Positions 34,802 through 44,001 of a stretch of DNA of 64,000 nucleotides are shown here, one piece after another. Below the pieces are notes generated by a model that was not told where the DNA came from, did not search any database, and saw only the letters and a list, made by a program, of their open reading frames with translations. The first letter of the stretch is position 1, and the number at the start of each line of letters is the position of its first letter. The stretch is from Actimicrobium sp047621345. Lineage in GTDB: Bacteria > Pseudomonadota > Gammaproteobacteria > Burkholderiales > Burkholderiaceae_D. Made by a program: the position numbers and the translations under genes. The stretch lies in NCBI GenBank assembly GCA_047621345.1, contig JBLHLW010000014.1, positions 10,946-74,945 of the forward strand, given 5' to 3'.

Positions 34802-35476
34802 TTACTTCAACCGCCCAGTCAACATCCAGTAATGCTCAATCCGCTGAATCCGAATATCTTTCAGATGCGGTGAAAGCCGCTTGCGCAAACCACTATCGCT
34901 CGGGAAATTCTTGACCACTTCGTAGCGTTCACCGCTACCAAGCCGGCGAATCTGGAAGGTATTGCCCTGCAAATCGGTGCGGGCGATCGAGGTGCTGATG
35001 CCTTCGACGTAGACGTTGTCCATCATCACAACCAGCGTGTCCTTGCCCAACTGCTCACGCAGGCGCTCCATGAAACTGTCCTGCTGCTCGCGCAGCACAT
35101 GCGACCACCAGAAGCTGGCCAGGCAGGCGGTGAAAGGCTGCGACGTCTCGATCGCGAAGGCATCGGCCAGCGCGAACTCGACCTTGTCGGCCGGCAGATT
35201 GCGGGCCTGTGCCAGCGCGATCACTTCGGCATTGATGTCGGTGGCCAGCACATGCTCGGCGGTCCGGACCGCTTCGGCGGTCCAGTAACCGGTGCCGCAG
35301 GCGATCTCCAATACGCGGTGTCCGGTCACTGCATTGCGCAGCCACTCGCGCACGATGGGCAGATCGGCCTGGCGTTCCGGCTTGGCGTAGACGTTGTCAT
35401 GCTGGTCAGCACGCTTGGCGTAATACTCAGCCATGTCGGTGCTGATACGTTGGTTGGCGCTTTTGGGAATACTCAT
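34802..35476 (-). CDS. Class I SAM-dependent methyltransferase
   Basis: 224 residues from the ATG at 35476 (MSIPKSANQRISTDMAEYYA). Motif I is VLEIACGTGYWT, the acidic residue closing the next strand is in VLATDINAEVI, and ALADAF follows, giving a complete SAM-binding fold. The substrate is unknown. An upstream ATG at 35521 would overlap the LysR gene. It is downstream of the cysB-like gene on the same strand and ends at the repeat-rich region. Confidence 0.8.
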   Translation of the reverse strand: MSIPKSANQRISTDMAEYYAKRADQHDNVYAKPERQADLPIVREWLRNAVTGHRVLEIACGTGYWTAEAVRTAEHVLATDINAEVIALAQARNLPADKVEFALADAFAIETSQPFTACLASFWWSHVLREQQDSFMERLREQLGKDTLVVMMDNVYVEGISTSIARTDLQGNTFQIRRLGSGERYEVVKNFPSDSGLRKRLSPHLKDIRIQRIEHYWMLTGRLK

Positions 35477-35495
35477 GGTGGTCTCTATCGTCGGA

Positions 35496-36437
35496 TTACA
35501 GTTCATACATTTCTTTTTCACCGCTCATGACCTGTTCGATCAGTTTGCGGTTCAGGGTCGGCGTCAGCAGTTCGATGAACGTGTAGACATAGCTGCGCAG
35601 ATAAGCCCCTTGCTTGAGCGCGACCCGTGACACGTTGGTGCCGAACAGGTGACCGGCGGAGATCATCCGCAGGTTTTTGTCGCGTTCGGCATCGTACGCC
35701 ATGCCGGCGATGATGCCAACGCCCAAGCCAAGTTCGACATAGGTTTTAATGACATCGGCGTCGATGGCTTCGAGCAGCACGTCCGGCTTCAGATTACGCA
35801 ACTGGAACGCATGGTCGATCTTGGCACGACCGGTGAACGCGCTGTCATACGTAATCAATGGATAGGCGGCGATCTCGTCGAGCGTGAGCGACTTCGATTT
35901 CAATAGCGGGTGCTCGGGCGGTACCACCACCACATGCTCCCACTGATAACACGGGATGGACACCAGGCCGGACACCGTCGTGATCGATTCGGTCGCCAGC
36001 GCGATATCGGCATGACCACTCAGCACCAGATCGGCGACTTGCTTCGGATTGCCCTGCAACAGCGATAACCGCACTTTCGGAAACCGCTGCGTGAACGCCT
36101 GCACCACTTTCGGCAACGCATAGCGCGCCTGCGTGTGCGTGGTCGCAATCGTGAAGCTACCGCTGTCATGGGCGGCGAATTCCTTGCCAATACTTTTCAG
36201 GCTATCGATTTCCTGCATGATCACTTCGACTGCTTTTAATACAGCACGACCCGGTTCGGTCAGGCCGCGAATGCGCTTGCCGTGACGTGTAAAAATATCA
36301 ACGCCGAGTTCTTCCTCGAGTTCGATAATGGCTTTCGAGACGCCCGGTTGTGACGTGAACAGGGCCTTGGCGGCTTCGGTCAGGTTGTAGTTCTGGCGCA
36401 CGGCTTCACGCACAAAGCGGAATTGATGCAAATTCAT
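35496..36437 (-). CDS. cysB: CysB-type LysR transcriptional regulator
   Basis: 313 residues. The N-terminal winged helix MNLHQFRFVREAVRQNYNLT continues into EAAKALFTSQPGVSKAIIEL and EEELGVDIFTRHGKR, highly typical of CysB/Cbl. The C-terminal effector domain includes the ATTHTQARYALP and LATESI segments that bind sulfate or acetylserine-type ligands. It is divergent from the sulfate assimilation operon, which it most likely activates, and a LysR-like inverted repeat lies between them. The C-terminus is shorter than E. coli CysB (324). Confidence 0.9.
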   Translation of the reverse strand: MNLHQFRFVREAVRQNYNLTEAAKALFTSQPGVSKAIIELEEELGVDIFTRHGKRIRGLTEPGRAVLKAVEVIMQEIDSLKSIGKEFAAHDSGSFTIATTHTQARYALPKVVQAFTQRFPKVRLSLLQGNPKQVADLVLSGHADIALATESITTVSGLVSIPCYQWEHVVVVPPEHPLLKSKSLTLDEIAAYPLITYDSAFTGRAKIDHAFQLRNLKPDVLLEAIDADVIKTYVELGLGVGIIAGMAYDAERDKNLRMISAGHLFGTNVSRVALKQGAYLRSYVYTFIELLTPTLNRKLIEQVMSGEKEMYEL

Positions 36438-36497
36438 GGCGACTTCCTAGTGGATCAGACAACGCAGCCTGAAGAGGCGCTTGCCGAGTTTGCCGAG

Positions 36498-36528
36498 TTT
36501 GCTTATACCAGCAGCGCATATAAGCAAA
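36498..36528. promoter_or_regulatory. LysR-type operator candidate between cysB and tauE/cys operon
   Basis: TTTGCTTATA (36498-36507), an 11-base spacer and TATAAGCAAA (36519-36528) form a perfect 10-bp inverted repeat, with the CTTATA-N11-TATAAG core expected of a LysR-family site. It is 60 bases upstream of cysB and about 70 upstream of the tauE-like gene. Confidence 0.6.
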
Positions 36529-36552
36529 TAGTTACTCTGTTGTTGGCAACTG

Positions 36553-36577
36553 GCCCGAATTTTATTACGATTCGGGC
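36553..36577. promoter_or_regulatory. GCCCGAAT-N9-ATTCGGGC inverted repeat in the tauE leader
   Basis: A perfect 8-bp inverted repeat around TTTATTACG, ending 18 bases before the ATG. It could be a second operator or an mRNA hairpin that limits translation. No T-run follows. Confidence 0.35.
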
Positions 36578-36595
36578 TACTTTGATCAGGATGTC

Positions 36596-37369
36596 ATGAC
36601 TCTTTCTTATATCGTTTCAGGTTTTGCGGTCGGTTTGCTCGTCGGCCTCACCGGTGTGGGCGGCGGTTCGCTGATGACGCCGCTGCTGACACTACTGTTC
36701 GGCATCTCGCCGACGGTAGCCGTCGGCACCGACCTCGCCTTCGCCTCGGCCACCAAAGTCGCCGGCACCTTTGCCCATCGCTTTCGCGGCAATGTCCATT
36801 GGGACATCGTCCGGCGCCTGTGTCTGGGTGCCCTTCCGGCCGCTGTCATGACCACGCTGGTACTCAAATATTTTGGCGGACTCGACGAATCCATCGGCCA
36901 GATTATCCGTTATTCGATTGCCGGCTCGGTGATGCTGACCGTGATCGCGATCTTGTTTCGTACCCGCATGCAGCGCTGGATGGCGACGCATCCCCACTAT
37001 CAACTGCAAGGTTCCCGTCAGGCGAACGCCACCATCATCGCTGGCGTGGTGCTCGGTACGCTGGTGACAATTTCCTCGATCGGTGCCGGCGCCGTCGGTG
37101 CCACGCTGCTGGTTCTGCTATATCCGAATCTCAAACCAGCAGAAATTGCCGGCACTGACATTGCCTATGCCGTACCATTGACCGCCATTGCCGCACTGGG
37201 CCACTGGTGGATCGGATCGATCAACTGGGAATTGCTGATCATGCTGCTGATCGGTTCGGTACCGGGCATTACGATCGGATCGCTGGCAGCACGTGCCGTG
37301 CCCGACAAACTGTTACGCGGCTTGCTGGCTGTAACGCTCACCGGCGTGGCCTTCAAGCTGGTGTTCTGA
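36596..37369 (+). CDS. TauE/SafE-family sulfite/sulfonate exporter-like membrane protein
   Basis: 257 residues with about eight membrane segments and the duplicated TauE/SafE pattern: GLLVGLTGVGGGSLMTPLLTLLFG in the first half and LVTISSIGAGAVGATLLVLLYP in the second. AGGA precedes the ATG. As the first gene of the cys operon, 68 bases before cysI, it probably exports sulfite or moves another sulfur anion. This is inferred from context. Confidence 0.88.
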   Translation: MTLSYIVSGFAVGLLVGLTGVGGGSLMTPLLTLLFGISPTVAVGTDLAFASATKVAGTFAHRFRGNVHWDIVRRLCLGALPAAVMTTLVLKYFGGLDESIGQIIRYSIAGSVMLTVIAILFRTRMQRWMATHPHYQLQGSRQANATIIAGVVLGTLVTISSIGAGAVGATLLVLLYPNLKPAEIAGTDIAYAVPLTAIAALGHWWIGSINWELLIMLLIGSVPGITIGSLAARAVPDKLLRGLLAVTLTGVAFKLVF

Positions 37370-37437
37370 TCCACGGCAAGGCCACGGTAAACAGTTAGCC
37401 ACCTCATTTCGCATCATTATTCAAGTCAGGATTTACG

Positions 37438-39135
37438 ATGTATCACTACGACCAGTACGACCATCAGATCGTCAAGGAACGCATCGCGCAATATGCCGAC
37501 CAAGTACGTCGCCGCATTGCCGACGAGCTGACCGAAGAAGAATTCAAACCGCTGCGCCTGCAAAACGGCCTGTACATGCAGCGCCATGCGTACATGCTGC
37601 GCGTGGCTGTGCCGTACGGCATGCTGTCGTCGAACCAGATGCGCATGTTCGCCGAGATCGCCCGTAAATATGATCGCGGCTATGGCCACTTCACGACCCG
37701 CCAGAACATCCAGTACAACTGGATCAACCTCGAAGACACGCCGCAGATTCTGGCCGATCTGGCCTCGGTAGAAATGCACGCGATCCAGACATCGGGCAAC
37801 TGTATCCGCAATATCACCTCGGACGAATACTGCGGCGTTGCCGCCGACGAGCTGATCGACCCGCGTCCGCTGGCCGAAATCATGCGTCAGTGGAGCACCT
37901 TCCACCCCGAGTTTGCCTACCTGCCGCGCAAGTTCAAGCTGGCCTTCAATGGCGCCATCGAAGACCGCGCCGCGACCGCCGTGCATGACATCGGCTTTAC
38001 GGTGCTGACCAATGCCGCCGGTGAACTCGGCCTGCGCGTGATGGCCGGTGGCGGTATGGGTCGTACACCGATACTGGGCAGCGTGGTCTGCGACTTCCTG
38101 CCGTGGCAACACATGCTGACGTACACCGAAGCCATCATGCGCGTCTACAACCAGCATGGCCGGCGCGACAATATCTACAAGGCGCGCATCAAGATTCTCG
38201 TCAAGGCCATCGGCATCGAGGAATTCCAGCGTCAGGTCGAAGCCGAATGGGTTGATCTGAAAGACGGCCCAAGCACGCTCACGCAAGAAGAATTCGACCG
38301 CGTCGCGTCGTACTTCACCCCGCATGGCTACACCACTTTTGCCGGCGACGACGCCGACATCACCGCCCTGAAAACCAGTGACAAGGCTTTCGGTGCGTGG
38401 ACCCGGCGCAACGTCAAGGCGCACAAAGTACCCGGCTATGCGATTGTCTTGTTGTCCCTGAAAAAAACCGGCGTGCCGCCCGGCGATGCCACGGCAGAGC
38501 AGATGGACTTCATCGCGCGCATGGCGGATCGCTTCAGTTTTGGCGAAATCCGCGTCACGCACGAACAGAATCTGGTACTGGCCGACGTCAAGCAATCCGA
38601 GTTGCCCGAGCTATTCAAGCAAGCCAAGGCACACGGATTGGCGACGCCAAACATCGGTCTGCTGACCGACATCATCTGCTGCCCCGGTGGTGATTTCTGC
38701 TCGCTGGCCAATGCCAAGTCGATCCCGATCGCTGCGGCCATTACCGAGCGCTTCGATAACCTCGACTTCCAGCATGACATTGGTGAGATCGAACTCAATA
38801 TCTCCGGTTGCATCAACGCTTGCGGTCACCATCATGTCGGCAATATCGGCATCCTCGGTGTCGACAAGGATGGCGCCGAGTGGTATCAAGTCTCGATAGG
38901 CGGCGCGCAAGGCAACCACAGTTCGATTGGCAAAATCATCGGCCCGTCGTTCTCGGCGCAGCAAATGCCGACCGTCATCGAGCGTTTGCTCGAAGTCTAT
39001 GTGCGCGACCGCTTCGAAGACGAACGCTTCATCGATACGACTCGCCGTGTCGGCGTGGCACCGTTCAAGGAACACGTCTACGCCACCCCGATCAAGACCA
39101 AACATCACATCGCCGGAGAAGACGCCCATGCGTGA
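37438..39135 (+). CDS. cysI: Assimilatory sulfite reductase, siroheme/4Fe-4S subunit
   Basis: 565 residues. The two half-repeats of the nitrite/sulfite reductase family are present. Cluster/siroheme cysteines are in CCPGGDFC (Cys415 and Cys421) and SGCINACGHH (Cys458 and Cys462). RQNIQYNWINLEDTP marks the substrate side. It reduces sulfite to sulfide. No flavoprotein subunit (cysJ) is present, so it probably uses ferredoxin or another donor; the small DUF934 protein next to it is a candidate helper. AGGA lies upstream of the ATG. Confidence 0.93.
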   Translation: MYHYDQYDHQIVKERIAQYADQVRRRIADELTEEEFKPLRLQNGLYMQRHAYMLRVAVPYGMLSSNQMRMFAEIARKYDRGYGHFTTRQNIQYNWINLEDTPQILADLASVEMHAIQTSGNCIRNITSDEYCGVAADELIDPRPLAEIMRQWSTFHPEFAYLPRKFKLAFNGAIEDRAATAVHDIGFTVLTNAAGELGLRVMAGGGMGRTPILGSVVCDFLPWQHMLTYTEAIMRVYNQHGRRDNIYKARIKILVKAIGIEEFQRQVEAEWVDLKDGPSTLTQEEFDRVASYFTPHGYTTFAGDDADITALKTSDKAFGAWTRRNVKAHKVPGYAIVLLSLKKTGVPPGDATAEQMDFIARMADRFSFGEIRVTHEQNLVLADVKQSELPELFKQAKAHGLATPNIGLLTDIICCPGGDFCSLANAKSIPIAAAITERFDNLDFQHDIGEIELNISGCINACGHHHVGNIGILGVDKDGAEWYQVSIGGAQGNHSSIGKIIGPSFSAQQMPTVIERLLEVYVRDRFEDERFIDTTRRVGVAPFKEHVYATPIKTKHHIAGEDAHA

Positions 39136-39649
39136 CATCATCAAACATCGCACGGTCGTCAGCGACGACTGGACCGTTCTGCGTCTGGCCGAAGGCGACA
39201 CCGCCGAGACCATTGCCCTCCCTGCCGGCAAAGTCATCGTGCCGCTGACCGTCTGGCAAGCGCGGCGTGACGAGCTCGCCGAACGCACCGAACTCGGTGT
39301 CTGGCTGGCCAGTAGCGAACGTGCCGAAGCCATCAAGGATGACCTCGCCCGCTTCACCGTGATCGCGGTCGATTTCCCGAAATTTGCTGATGGTCGCGGC
39401 TACTCGACTGCCTACAATTTGCGCGCCCGCATGGGCTACGAGGGTGAGTTACGCGCCATCGGCGACGTGCTGCGCGATCAGCTGTTTTACATGAGCCGGG
39501 TCGGCTTCGATGCCTTTGCCACGCGCGAAGACCGCAGCATCCACGATGCGCTCAAGGGCCTGACCGATTTTTCGGAGTCGTATCAGACGTCGCTGGATCA
39601 GAAGACCCCGCTGTTCCGTCGCGCACACCGTCCGACCGCTGCCTCATGA
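39128..39649 (+). CDS. DUF934 family protein of the sulfite reduction operon
   Basis: 173 residues from the ATG at 39128, overlapping the cysI stop by eight bases. It starts MRDIIKHRTVVSDDWTVLRL. The conserved region FPKFADGRGYSTAYNLRARM followed by LRAIGDVLRDQLFYMSRVGF is the DUF934 signature. The family is consistently linked to cysI and is thought to serve sulfite reductase, possibly in electron delivery or assembly. The gene also overlaps cysH by four bases (ATGA), so the three are translationally coupled. Confidence 0.88.
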   Translation: MRDIIKHRTVVSDDWTVLRLAEGDTAETIALPAGKVIVPLTVWQARRDELAERTELGVWLASSERAEAIKDDLARFTVIAVDFPKFADGRGYSTAYNLRARMGYEGELRAIGDVLRDQLFYMSRVGFDAFATREDRSIHDALKGLTDFSESYQTSLDQKTPLFRRAHRPTAAS

Positions 39650-40371
39650 GCGGCGCACCCACCGATCACGACAATCTGGTCGCCACCACCAAAGCCACGC
39701 TGGGTCGCATCGTTGTCGACTTTTCACCAGCTGTTTTTGCGTCCAGTCTGGCTGCCGAAGACATGGTCCTGACCGACATGATTCTGCATTCCGGCCTGCC
39801 GATCAGCATCTTCACGCTGGAGACCGGTCGCCTGCATGCCGAGACACTCGGGATGCTCGATACGATCAAGGAACGCTACGCGTATGACATTGTGCGCATG
39901 ACACCTGACCCGGTTGTCGTCGAAGCCTATGTCGAGAATCACGGGCTCAATGGTTTCTACGATAGCGTTGACCTGCGCAAGGAATGCTGCCGCATCCGCA
40001 AGGTGGATCCGCTCAATCGTGCACTCGCCGGCAATACCGCGTGGGTCACCGGCCAGCGCCGCGCCCAGTCCAGCACCCGCGCCGAACTCGATGTGCAGGA
40101 ACGCGACGAAGCCCACGACATGACCAAGTTCAATCCGCTGGCGGACTGGTCCGAAGCCGATGTCTGGAAATACATCCGCGACAATGACGTACCCTACAAC
40201 CCGCTGCACGATCGCGGTTATCCGTCGATCGGTTGTGAGCCGTGTACCCGCGCCATCGAACCCGGCGAAGATGTGCGCGCCGGTCGCTGGTGGTGGGAAA
40301 ATCCGGACTCCAAGGAATGCGGTTTGCATGTGGTCGATGGCAAGCTCATCCGCATCAAATCGGCAACCTGA
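39646..40371 (+). CDS. cysH: Adenylyl-sulfate (APS) reductase
   Basis: 241 residues. The PAPS/APS reductase fold has FTLETGRLHAET and TGQRRAQSSTR. The cysteine pairs ECCRIRK (114,115) and GCEPC (197,200) would bind a 4Fe-4S cluster, so this is the APS-using form rather than the PAPS-only form. The catalytic Cys225 is in KECGLH. It reduces APS to sulfite with thioredoxin. No cysC (APS kinase) is in the operon, in line with direct APS use. Confidence 0.93.
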   Translation: MSGAPTDHDNLVATTKATLGRIVVDFSPAVFASSLAAEDMVLTDMILHSGLPISIFTLETGRLHAETLGMLDTIKERYAYDIVRMTPDPVVVEAYVENHGLNGFYDSVDLRKECCRIRKVDPLNRALAGNTAWVTGQRRAQSSTRAELDVQERDEAHDMTKFNPLADWSEADVWKYIRDNDVPYNPLHDRGYPSIGCEPCTRAIEPGEDVRAGRWWWENPDSKECGLHVVDGKLIRIKSAT

Positions 40372-40398
40372 CCCAACAACTTACTTCTCAAAGACACC

Positions 40399-41334
40399 AT
40401 GAATCCTGTAGTCGAAAACCTTTTTCTGGATGCGGCCAGCAGTCGTCATCTTGACTGGCTCGAATCCGAAGCCATCCACATCATGCGCGAAGTCGCAGCC
40501 GAATGCGCCAATCCGGCGCTGCTTTTTTCGGGCGGCAAAGACTCGGTGGTGATGCTGCGTCTAGCCGAAAAAGCCTTCCGTCCGGGTGCCTTTCCGTTCC
40601 CGCTAGTACACATCGATACCGGTCATAATTTTGCTGAAGTGATCACCTTCCGCGACAAGCGGGTAGCGGATCTGGGCGAACGCCTGATCGTCGGTTCGGT
40701 CGAGGATTCGATTCAGCGCGGTACCGTGCGCCTGCGCAATCCGGCCACCGATTCACGCAACGCCGCGCAAGCCGTGACGCTGCTCGAAACCATCGCCAAG
40801 TACAAGTTCGATGCCTGCATCGGTGGTGCTCGTCGCGATGAAGAAAAAGCCCGCGCCAAGGAACGGATTTTTTCATTCCGCGACGAATTCGGCCAATGGA
40901 ATCCGAAAGCCCAGCGACCGGAACTGTGGGACTTGTATAACACCCGCGTCCATCCGGGCGAAAACATGCGCGTGTTCCCGATCTCGAACTGGACCGAACT
41001 CGACGTCTGGCAATACATCGCCCGCGAAAAACTCGAATTGCCACCGATTTATTTTGCCCACGAACGCGAAGTCATTCCGCGCAACGGCTTGCTGGTGCCG
41101 CTAACCGACCTGACTCCACCGCTGCCCGGCGAAAAAGTCGAAACGATGATGGTGCGCTTCCGTACCGTTGGTGACATTTCATGCACCTGCCCGGTGGCGT
41201 CCGATGCCGACACGGTCGATGCGATCATAGCCGAAACCGCAGTCACGCAAATCACCGAACGCGGCGCGACCCGGATGGACGACCAGACCTCGGAAGCCTC
41301 GATGGAAAAACGTAAAAAAGAAGGATATTTCTGA
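40399..41334 (+). CDS. cysD: Sulfate adenylyltransferase subunit 2
   Basis: 311 residues. The PP-loop LLFSGGKDSVVMLRLAEKAF is intact, followed by FPLVHIDTGHNFAEVI and the GARRDEEKARAKERIFSFRD segment that marks CysD. It forms APS from ATP and sulfate with CysN. Its stop overlaps the cysN start by one base (TGATG), as is typical for this pair. Confidence 0.95.
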   Translation: MNPVVENLFLDAASSRHLDWLESEAIHIMREVAAECANPALLFSGGKDSVVMLRLAEKAFRPGAFPFPLVHIDTGHNFAEVITFRDKRVADLGERLIVGSVEDSIQRGTVRLRNPATDSRNAAQAVTLLETIAKYKFDACIGGARRDEEKARAKERIFSFRDEFGQWNPKAQRPELWDLYNTRVHPGENMRVFPISNWTELDVWQYIAREKLELPPIYFAHEREVIPRNGLLVPLTDLTPPLPGEKVETMMVRFRTVGDISCTCPVASDADTVDAIIAETAVTQITERGATRMDDQTSEASMEKRKKEGYF

Positions 41335-42659
41335 TGAATGCCGCAGTCGCTCCAGCAACGCCAACCACCAAACACAACGCCGAACGTGGCCTGCTGCGCT
41401 TCATTACCGCCGGCTCGGTCGACGATGGCAAGAGCACGCTCATCGGCCGCCTGCTGTTTGACAGCAAAGGCATCTTCGCCGATCAGCTCGATGCGATGTC
41501 ACGCGCCAAGCACAAGCGCACTGTCGGCGACACGATTGACTTGTCACTGCTGACCGATGGCCTCGAAGCCGAACGCGAGCAAGGCATCACGATTGATGTC
41601 GCGTACCGTTATTTTGCGACGCCAAAACGCAAGTTCATCATCGCCGACACGCCAGGCCACGAGCAGTACACCCGTAACATGGTCACGGGTGCCTCGACTG
41701 CCGACGCCGTCATCATCCTGATCGACGTCTCGAAAGTGAAGTTGGGCGACGACGGCAGCGTTGAACTGCTGATCCAGACCAAGCGTCATTCGACCATTGC
41801 CCACCTGCTGCGCATCGAACATATCGTCGTCGCCGTCAACAAGATGGATCTGGTCAATTACGATCAGACCGTCTATGACCGCATCGTCGCTGCGTACATG
41901 GAGTTTGCTGCCACGCTGGGCCTGAAAGACATCACGCCGATTCCGCTGTCGGCACTGGCTGGCGACAATGTGGTTACTGCCAGCGAGAAGCTCTCGTGGT
42001 ACCAGGGCCCGACACTAATCGAACTGCTCGAGTCCCTGAGCGTCTACGATGAATCGCACGACGAGCCATTGCGCTTTCCAGTGCAACTGGTAGCGCGTCA
42101 TGCGGGCCACGAAGCCAACGACTTCCGTGGCTACATGGGCCGCATCGAAGCCGGCAAGGTCAGTGTCGGCGACAAGCTGACGGTACAACCAGGTGGCCAG
42201 AGCGCGACCGTCAAGGACATCGTCACGCTCGACGGCTCGCTGACAACGGCAGTGGTCGGTCAATCCATCACGCTGCTGCTCAACGAGTACGTCGATATCT
42301 CGCGCGGCGACATGATTGTCTCGGCCGACCGGCCAGCCACGCTGCTCAAGAACGTCACGGCAGATGTATGCTGGCTGTCCGAAGAGCCACTCGACATGCG
42401 GCGCAAGTACTGGCTCAAGCACACCACCCGTCAGGTCGCGGCCAAGGTCACTGGCGTTGATACCCTGCTCGATATCAACACGCAAGAAAAGCGCCCTGCT
42501 ACTGGCCTGAAACTCAACGACATCGCCAGTATCAGCCTGACCGTGCAGCAACCGCTGGCGGCCGATGCCTATGACGACATCCGTGCGACGGGCGCCTTCA
42601 TCCTGATCGATGAAGTCACGCATCAGACTGTTGCGGCCGGCATGATCCGTCTGGCGTGA
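41334..42659 (+). CDS. cysN: Sulfate adenylyltransferase subunit 1 (GTPase)
   Basis: 441 residues. G-domain motifs: GSVDDGKST, DTPGHEQYTRNMVTGAS, NKMDLV. The EF-Tu-like domains follow. It couples GTP hydrolysis to APS formation by CysD. It is shorter than E. coli CysN (475), and there is no CysC fusion at the C-terminus. It is followed after four bases by the methyltransferase gene for siroheme. Confidence 0.95.
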   Translation: MNAAVAPATPTTKHNAERGLLRFITAGSVDDGKSTLIGRLLFDSKGIFADQLDAMSRAKHKRTVGDTIDLSLLTDGLEAEREQGITIDVAYRYFATPKRKFIIADTPGHEQYTRNMVTGASTADAVIILIDVSKVKLGDDGSVELLIQTKRHSTIAHLLRIEHIVVAVNKMDLVNYDQTVYDRIVAAYMEFAATLGLKDITPIPLSALAGDNVVTASEKLSWYQGPTLIELLESLSVYDESHDEPLRFPVQLVARHAGHEANDFRGYMGRIEAGKVSVGDKLTVQPGGQSATVKDIVTLDGSLTTAVVGQSITLLLNEYVDISRGDMIVSADRPATLLKNVTADVCWLSEEPLDMRRKYWLKHTTRQVAAKVTGVDTLLDINTQEKRPATGLKLNDIASISLTVQQPLAADAYDDIRATGAFILIDEVTHQTVAAGMIRLA

Positions 42660-42663
42660 GATC

Positions 42664-43395
42664 GTGACAACCTATGGCAAGGTCTGGCTGGTCGGCGCCG
42701 GTCCCGGTGCCGCTGATCTGATTACGGTGCGCGGTGCGCGCTTGCTGGCTGAGGCCGAGGTCGTGCTGTATGACGCTCTCGTCACCGAGGACATGCTGGC
42801 GCTGTGCCCGCAGGCAGTGCAGATCCCGGTCGGCAAGCGCTGCGGCCAGCGTTCGATGGCCCAATTGATGATCAACCAGCAGATCATCGACGCTGCGGCC
42901 AAATACCGTCGCGTAGTGCGCCTGAAAGGCGGCGACCCGATGCTGTTCGGTCGGGCCGACGAAGAATTGCGTGCCATTGAATCGCACGGCATCGAGTGCG
43001 CGATCGTGCCCGGCATCACGGCGGCACTGGCAGCGGCAGCGTCCAGCAAACAACCGCTGACACGACGCGGCATCGCCCGTAGCGTTGCGTTCTTCACCTC
43101 CAGCACCGCACCCGACATGCCGGAGCAATCGACGCTACCGGCCTGCGACACACTGGTTCAGTACATGGGTGGGCGCGAAGCGGTCAAGACCGCCCGTAAC
43201 TTGCTGGCGCTCGGTCACGCGCCAGACACCCCGGTGATCGTGGTCGAAAATTGTAGTCGGGCCGACGAGCACATCTACCGACTGCCACTGAGCCAGCTCG
43301 AAGAGGGGTTGGCCAACTGCAGCGGACCAGTGCTGATGATGATTGGTGCGGCAATGGCGGCGCGGGATGTGACGGCGCTGCACATTCCTGTTTAA
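42664..43395 (+). CDS. cobA: Uroporphyrinogen-III C-methyltransferase
   Basis: 243 residues starting at GTG (42664). The SAM-binding start VWLVGAGPGAADLITVRGAR and VRLKGGDPMLFGRADEE are diagnostic; the rest follows the CobA/CysG C-terminal domain. It makes precorrin-2, the precursor of the siroheme of CysI, which explains its place as last gene of the cys operon. The CysG dehydrogenase/chelatase part is absent here; CbiX at 55538 could provide chelation. Confidence 0.92.
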   Translation: MTTYGKVWLVGAGPGAADLITVRGARLLAEAEVVLYDALVTEDMLALCPQAVQIPVGKRCGQRSMAQLMINQQIIDAAAKYRRVVRLKGGDPMLFGRADEELRAIESHGIECAIVPGITAALAAAASSKQPLTRRGIARSVAFFTSSTAPDMPEQSTLPACDTLVQYMGGREAVKTARNLLALGHAPDTPVIVVENCSRADEHIYRLPLSQLEEGLANCSGPVLMMIGAAMAARDVTALHIPV

Positions 43396-43469
43396 TCACT
43401 GCTAGAGAACCTGCAGGACGGATTGCCGCTCTCGGACGCGCGCGATCCGGAAATGCTCTATGCCGGACA

Positions 43470-43654
43470 CACCTGCAGCCACATAGCAACTGGTGCGAGA
43501 CCACCGCCGCGCAATGGCAGGATGGGCTCGACGTCGGCAATGGGACGCCGTACACGGTCAGAGGCCGCTCCAAGAACAACTATTTTTTGGTGTGAAAGCG
43601 GTCAAACGTAAAGACAATGCCAGCGTTGCCAGTTATCCGGTATCGGCGCTCTAG
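43470..43654 (+). pseudogene. C-terminal remnant of an M28-type peptidase
   Basis: NWCETTAAQWQDGLDVGN followed by GTPYTVRGRSKNNYF in one frame, then FGVKAVKRKDNASVASYP with a stop at 43652-43654 in another frame, together resemble the terminal beta-domain of secreted M28 aminopeptidases (QxGxDVGxxTxYTVxGxSKDNYFFGVRAVD). One frameshift divides the pieces and no catalytic domain remains. Confidence 0.5.
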
Positions 43655-44001
43655 CCGAGAAATCAGCATTCGCAGACCATTTGGTGCAATGCCCTCCGGT
43701 TATTGCACCCTACGTAATTGAAGGGCATTTCCCGTTCGCGCGCGTGCTAGCGTTGATGATTTTGGTAGGGTGAGCACGGAATTTTGTGCCCACGCGTGCG
43801 CACCAGAAATATCGGTGGCGCACGCGTGGGCACGATGAAACTGGACCCACCCTACGGGTTGCAGTTGCACTTGTTTTTGGCGAAGCAAAAAGAAGGGACC
43901 GGCTGCCGGGCCGCGCCCGGCTTGGTCGTGGCGGAGTGATTAAATAATTGGCATCCGGCGACCGAAGCAGATGGAGGTATTGGCGACTTCGACCAGTGGA
44001 T
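43655..44001. other. Intergenic repeats
   Basis: No gene. It holds a GGTGCAATGCCCTCCGG repeat copy (about 43683-43715), two GTGGGCAC hairpin repeats (43765-43855) and a truncated copy of the intergenic element (about 43868-43940, GGCGAAGCAAAAAGAAGG to the GTGGCGGAG end). Confidence 0.65.

Noticed and set aside
37426..38595. A 389-codon minus-strand frame inside cysI
   Set aside because: Antisense shadow of a high-GC gene; the plus-strand CysI has complete cofactor motifs.
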